From JANNOG01 sp050329835 (GTDB taxonomy: Bacteria; Actinomycetota; Actinomycetes; Actinomycetales; JBBAYJ01), in contig JBHJOJ010000065.1 in NCBI GenBank assembly GCA_050329835.1, forward strand, positions 1-17,086: a stretch of DNA of 17,086 bases. The letters run 5' to 3'. Under the pieces are notes generated by a model, which ran no database searches, had not been told where the DNA came from, and worked only from the letters and a program-made list of their open reading frames with translations. Shown piece after piece: positions 13,676-17,086 of this stretch; the stretch's first letter is position 1; each line of letters starts with the position of its first letter. The position numbers and the translations under genes are program-made.

Positions 13676-14185
13676 ATGGCGGGTGACGCGAAGGGCTGGG
13701 AGCGGCAGCGCCCGGCCCCGGTGATGCGGTCGGCGGTGGAGGTCGCCGAGACCTCGCGGGCGGTCGCGGGATTGTGTCGGGCGCGGGATCCGCGGTTGCG
13801 GGTCCTCGGCACGGGCGCGGCGGACGCGTGGCGGTGGGTGCTGGGTGAGCTGGAGCCGCGTCCCCTGCTGGGCGACGAGGTGCTGAATCCGTCGGTGCTG
13901 GACATCCAGGACGTGCTTGGGATGGCCGCGGTGAAGGTGGGTGGGTTGCGGTTCCCGGGCGAGTTGCCCGCCACGGACGTGACGCGGATCTACGCGCACG
14001 GGGTCGCGACGGCCCTGGCATGGTGGCTCGCCCGCGGGGCGGGCGACCGCCCCGCGTGGGCTCACCCCGACCAGGACGAGGCGGTCACCGTGCGGCGATG
14101 CCTCGGCGCGGTGGGGGCGGACCTCGGGGTAGCGGGGTGGGCCGTGAGCGGTGCGGCGTTCCCCGGCGAGGCCATCCGCGCCTGA
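13676..14185 (+). CDS. 169-residue element-associated protein, function unknown
   Basis: The frame has strong third-position G/C bias. Residues about 15-65 read SAVEVAETSRAVAGLCRARD, then GAADAWRWVLGE. A middle part contains DIQDVLGMAAVKVGG, and the second half has TRIYAHGVATALAWWLARG. No membrane segment, signal peptide or catalytic motif is visible; it looks like a small helical soluble protein. I associate proteins beginning this way with actinobacterial plasmids and integrated elements near MobF relaxases, but I know no function. ATG 13676 is the best start, although its ribosome-binding site is weak; the upstream open frame (to 13484) looks non-coding. It converges with the relaxase gene. 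A 30-base stretch of it is repeated just downstream. Confidence 0.65.
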   Translation: MAGDAKGWERQRPAPVMRSAVEVAETSRAVAGLCRARDPRLRVLGTGAADAWRWVLGELEPRPLLGDEVLNPSVLDIQDVLGMAAVKVGGLRFPGELPATDVTRIYAHGVATALAWWLARGAGDRPAWAHPDQDEAVTVRRCLGAVGADLGVAGWAVSGAAFPGEAIRA

Positions 14186-14227
14186 GCGACAGCCCTGCCG
14201 CACCTGCATGCCGGGCGACGTCGATCC

Positions 14228-14257
14228 CGGATCTACGCGCAGGGGGTCGCGTCGGCC
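14228..14257 (+). repeat. Duplicated fragment of the 169-residue gene
   Basis: Positions 14228-14257 match 13985-14014 at 28 of 30 bases. In the corresponding frame the copy reads RIYAQGVASA against RIYAHGVATA in the gene. The copy ends exactly at the stop codon of the convergent relaxase, so it looks like the remains of a second, paralogous gene. Confidence 0.7.
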
Positions 14258-17086
14258 TCAGTCATGGTCGGCCCTGGCGTTGACGGCGGCTGCGGCGTTC
14301 TGGTCTGCCGCGCGGCGGGAGAGGTAGAGCCACTCGGAATCGACGTCGGTCTCGCCCGCAGGCTCCGACGCGGCGCCCTCAGCGGCGCTGTCGGCATCGT
14401 CGGCGGCTGCCGTGGCCTCGGTGGCGTCCTGGCTCGCGGCGTCGGCGAGGCGTTCGCGGGTGAGGGCGGCGTGGCGGGACGCCGCGAGGATCTCGGCTTC
14501 GGCCGCGTCGGCCGACAGCTCCGTCAACGCCTCACCGACGCCGTCGGCAGGCCGGGCCGCTGCGGCGCTGGCGGCGGCGTCCTTGGTGGTTGTCTCCTGG
14601 ATGTCGTGGCGGCTGGGTCGTCGGCCGTTCGCGCGGGCCGCCTCGTCGGGTGCCCGGGAGTCCGCGGCGGGTGCTGCCGCGGGGTCCGGGTCCGCGTCGG
14701 TGGAGTCCGCGTCGGTGGCGTGCGCGTGGAGGGTGTCCGCGAGGTCGGCTGGTGTGATCGCGCGGTGGGGGTCGTCGGCGGTGCGGGCGGCTCGTTCGGC
14801 TGCGAGCCATTCCGCGGCCGTGGGGCGTTGGTTTTCGTCGTGGGTGGTGGGGTGGTGTCCGCGGCGGTGGAGTTCGACGTGGGCGGCTTGGGCGGCGCTG
14901 GTGGTCTCGTAGTGGGCTGCGAGGTAGGCGGCCCGGGCTTGGGCGATGTCGTCGAGGCGGTCGGCGGCGGCGGTGTGGTCGCCGGCTTGGGCGTCGCGGG
15001 CGGCGGCGACCTCGTGGCGGTCGTGGGCTCTGGCGAGGTCGGCTTCCCGGCGGGCCTCGGCGGCATGCTGGTGGTGGTGTCGTTGGGCGTCGTAGACGAC
15101 GGGTGGGGCGTGGTCGAGGACGCGGTCGCCGGCGCGGGCACGGACGAGGAGCTGCCCGAGGGGCATGGCGGCCTCGGGGCGGCGGTGTTCGGGCATGCCG
15201 GCGGCGGTGTAGGCGGCGTGCCAGGCCGCCCGGTGCTCGGGGGTGTGGAGTCCGGGGCAGCGGCCCACGGGCTGGGTGGGGTGAGTCCACCCGGTGGCCT
15301 CACGGTGAGCGGCGATGACACCGGCGCGGTCCTGCCACGCGGCGCGCTCGGTCGGGTCGGTGGGGACTGGCCCGAGGTGAGTGGTCGCCCACTCGGGTGG
15401 GTCCTCGGCGGCCGTGGCGCCGAGGTGGGCCTGCCGGTCGACGAGCAGGGCGTGCAGGGAGGCCACGTAGCCGGCTCGTTCCCCGGTGAGACCGCCCGGG
15501 GTGAGCGGTCCGGGGGTGGGCAGGGGAAGGGGGCGGGTGCGGTCGATGCGGGCGGCCACGACCTGGGCGACGGAGACGGCGTCGTCGAGCCCTCGGGGAT
15601 CGGTGAGGGCTTGGCGGAGCACCGTCGTGGGGTCCGCGCCGGCGTGCTCGTGGGCGCGGAGGAGGCGGACGAGGTGTTCGCTGCCCTGGTCGGCTCCGAA
15701 GCGGGCCCGGGCCTGCACCGTGAGCAGCCCCTCGCGGGTGAGGGTGTCGAGGTCGCCGTCGAGGCGGGCGCGGCCGGCCTGGTGGACCTCCTCCGCCAGC
15801 AGCCCGAGGAGGGTGGCGGTGTCGCGTGCTCGGGCGGCGTCGGCCGCGGCCTGGTCGATGGCCGCGCGATCCGGGTCCACCTGCCAGCCTCCTGCCGCGT
15901 GAGACGTGTCGGCGTCGCGGGTGGTGAGGGCGCGGGCCAGGGCACCGCGGGCGGTCTGTTCCATGGTGGCCGTGGCCACTCGGTCCTCGCCCCGCTCGCC
16001 CCGCTCGCCCAGGTCGCCGTGGTGGGTGAGGTCGTCGCCGGTGGTGCGGGTGGGGTCGTGGGTGATGGCCCACGCGATGTTGCTGCTCCGGCCGCGGGTG
16101 AGCCCGACGTAGGCGCCGGCCCGTTCGAGGTCGGGCGTCAGCAGCACGTGGCCGCTGTCGACGGTTCGGCCCTGGGCGCCGTGGGCGGTGCTCGCGTAGG
16201 CGAGGGTGACGTCGGCCGCGGCATAGCCCGGGGGCATGACGTGGGTGCGGCCGGTTCGGGTGGACTGCACGTGCAGTGCCCCGTCGGGCGTGATGCCGGT
16301 GACCCGGTAGGTCTCCCGGTTGACCAGCCCGAGGCCACGGTCGATCCGACGGGCCTGCACGACGTCGCCGATCCCGGCGGTGGTGCGGTCGCGCAGGACC
16401 GCGGCCCCGTCCCCGACGCGACCGGCGGCGACGAGGTGGGCTCGGACGGCCGCGGCGACCGCGGCGGCGTGGTCGTTGGTCGCGGTGACCACCACCGTCT
16501 CCCGACCGGCGAGGACATCAGCGGCGGCTGCGCGGGCGATGGCCTGGATCGCGTCGTACTCGGTGCCGGCGTCGATGATCCGGCCGTGGGCGTCGTAGTC
16601 CTCCACGGCGGTGACGTCACCGGCGCGCAGGCGGATCGAGGCCTGCGCCTCCCACGCGGCGGTGAAGCGGCGGACGTCGGACAGGGTGTACGTCTCGGCG
16701 TCGCGGTCGACGGCCGCTTGCATCATCCCGCCGGCGCCGACGGCGCCGAGCTGGTGCGGGTCGCCCATGAGGACCACCCGGGCGCCGGCGGTGTCGGCCT
16801 GGGCCTGGAGGCGGGTGAGGACGTGGGTGTCGACCATCGAGGCCTCGTCGACGACGACCAGTTGCTGCGGCAGCGGATGCTCGGCGTCGTGACGGAAGCG
16901 GTCTTCGGCGGGGAGTGCGCCGAGCAGGCGGTGGACGGTCTGGGCGGTTTCGGGCAGGCGCTGCAGCACGTTGCGCCATTCGTTGCCGGGCTCGCCGGCG
17001 ACATGGTTTGCGTCGGGATCAGGGTCCGATTCGACGGAACCGGCGGGTTCGAGCAGCCCGGCGCTCACCAGCGCCGCCATCAGCTC
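14258..17086 (-). CDS. traA: TraA/TrwC-type (MobF) conjugative relaxase-helicase, N-terminus beyond window
   Basis: At least 942 codons are present and the frame is open to the right edge. The visible part begins inside the RecD-like SF1 helicase: DEASMVDT (Walker B/motif II, about 16,830-16,852), LMGDPHQLGAVGAGG (motif III, about 16,735-16,770), STAHGAQGRTVDSGHVLL (motif V, about 16,150-16,190) and GAYVGLTRGRSSN (motif VI, about 16,077-16,117). The Walker A and the HUH/TrwC nicking domain lie off-window. A long Ala/His/Asp/Glu-rich tail follows, with coiled-coil-like stretches. Such proteins nick oriT and unwind the strand for transfer. A 15-base tandem repeat (14,691-14,720) and a GERGERGE repeat (about 15,991-16,009) lie in low-complexity parts. 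The gene symbol is by family. Confidence 0.88.
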   Translation of the reverse strand, partial: ELMAALVSAGLLEPAGSVESDPDPDANHVAGEPGNEWRNVLQRLPETAQTVHRLLGALPAEDRFRHDAEHPLPQQLVVVDEASMVDTHVLTRLQAQADTAGARVVLMGDPHQLGAVGAGGMMQAAVDRDAETYTLSDVRRFTAAWEAQASIRLRAGDVTAVEDYDAHGRIIDAGTEYDAIQAIARAAAADVLAGRETVVVTATNDHAAAVAAAVRAHLVAAGRVGDGAAVLRDRTTAGIGDVVQARRIDRGLGLVNRETYRVTGITPDGALHVQSTRTGRTHVMPPGYAAADVTLAYASTAHGAQGRTVDSGHVLLTPDLERAGAYVGLTRGRSSNIAWAITHDPTRTTGDDLTHHGDLGERGERGEDRVATATMEQTARGALARALTTRDADTSHAAGGWQVDPDRAAIDQAAADAARARDTATLLGLLAEEVHQAGRARLDGDLDTLTREGLLTVQARARFGADQGSEHLVRLLRAHEHAGADPTTVLRQALTDPRGLDDAVSVAQVVAARIDRTRPLPLPTPGPLTPGGLTGERAGYVASLHALLVDRQAHLGATAAEDPPEWATTHLGPVPTDPTERAAWQDRAGVIAAHREATGWTHPTQPVGRCPGLHTPEHRAAWHAAYTAAGMPEHRRPEAAMPLGQLLVRARAGDRVLDHAPPVVYDAQRHHHQHAAEARREADLARAHDRHEVAAARDAQAGDHTAAADRLDDIAQARAAYLAAHYETTSAAQAAHVELHRRGHHPTTHDENQRPTAAEWLAAERAARTADDPHRAITPADLADTLHAHATDADSTDADPDPAAAPAADSRAPDEAARANGRRPSRHDIQETTTKDAAASAAAARPADGVGEALTELSADAAEAEILAASRHAALTRERLADAASQDATEATAAADDADSAAEGAASEPAGETDVDSEWLYLSRRAADQNAAAAVNARADHD

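Noticed and set aside
14691..14720. 15-base tandem repeat as a possible iteron
   Set aside because: Only two copies, in frame within the Asp/Ser/Thr-rich tail of the relaxase; simple coding low complexity explains it.
14412..16892. Several long frames antisense or frame-shifted within the relaxase gene
   Set aside because: They are low-complexity shadows caused by high GC; only the minus frame shows helicase motifs.
1..17086. CRISPR arrays, riboswitches, rRNA or complete tRNA genes
   Set aside because: No regularly spaced direct repeats, no recognised riboswitch core and no complete tRNA cloverleaf were seen on either strand.

Overview
The window is GC-rich (over 70% by eye), with strong G/C bias at third codon positions, GTG starts, several probably leaderless genes and TAnnnT-type -10 boxes. 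With the gene families present, this points to an actinomycete, most likely of the Pseudonocardiales. That placement is inferred from the look of the sequence, not from a database match.

Left part (1-11,062) is ordinary chromosome. In order: the N-terminal part of an anti-sigma-like membrane protein (minus, cut by the left edge); a two-CBS-domain protein; a LysR regulator divergent from an aldo/keto reductase; an HxlR/SCP2-type regulator divergent from a four-helix membrane protein with a SRPBCC domain; and a three-gene minus-strand operon in which a small membrane protein, a Crp/Fnr regulator and a DUF3179 protein are joined by 4-base GTGA overlaps. The upstream region of that operon carries palindromes and an 18/20 intergenic inverted repeat. 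Next comes an ECF sigma factor whose overlapping anti-sigma gene is cut after about seven codons and joined to the C-terminal end of an MFS transporter. Then follows a MerR regulator, a four-CxxC zinc-ribbon protein and a SulP transporter; the last two have related sequences directly upstream of their -10 boxes, which suggests a small MerR regulon.

Middle part (11,063-11,972) is decayed: a HEPN-like fragment, a frameshifted methyltransferase C-terminus, an intact-looking 57-aa gene, and then the 3' half of a tRNA-Thr(CGU) gene lacking its 5' half. Such a fragment is the typical scar of an integrative element. The geometry puts the element to the right of it.

Right part (11,973-17,086) reads as one end of an integrative and conjugative element or integrated plasmid: a DUF5615 (PIN-like)/DUF433 toxin-antitoxin pair, about 0.9 kb without a recognisable gene but with two GC hairpins, an unknown 169-aa protein with a duplicated fragment beside it, and the C-terminal helicase and tail portion of a large TraA/TrwC (MobF) relaxase that runs off the right edge. 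The integrase and the intact tRNA-Thr would be expected beyond that edge.
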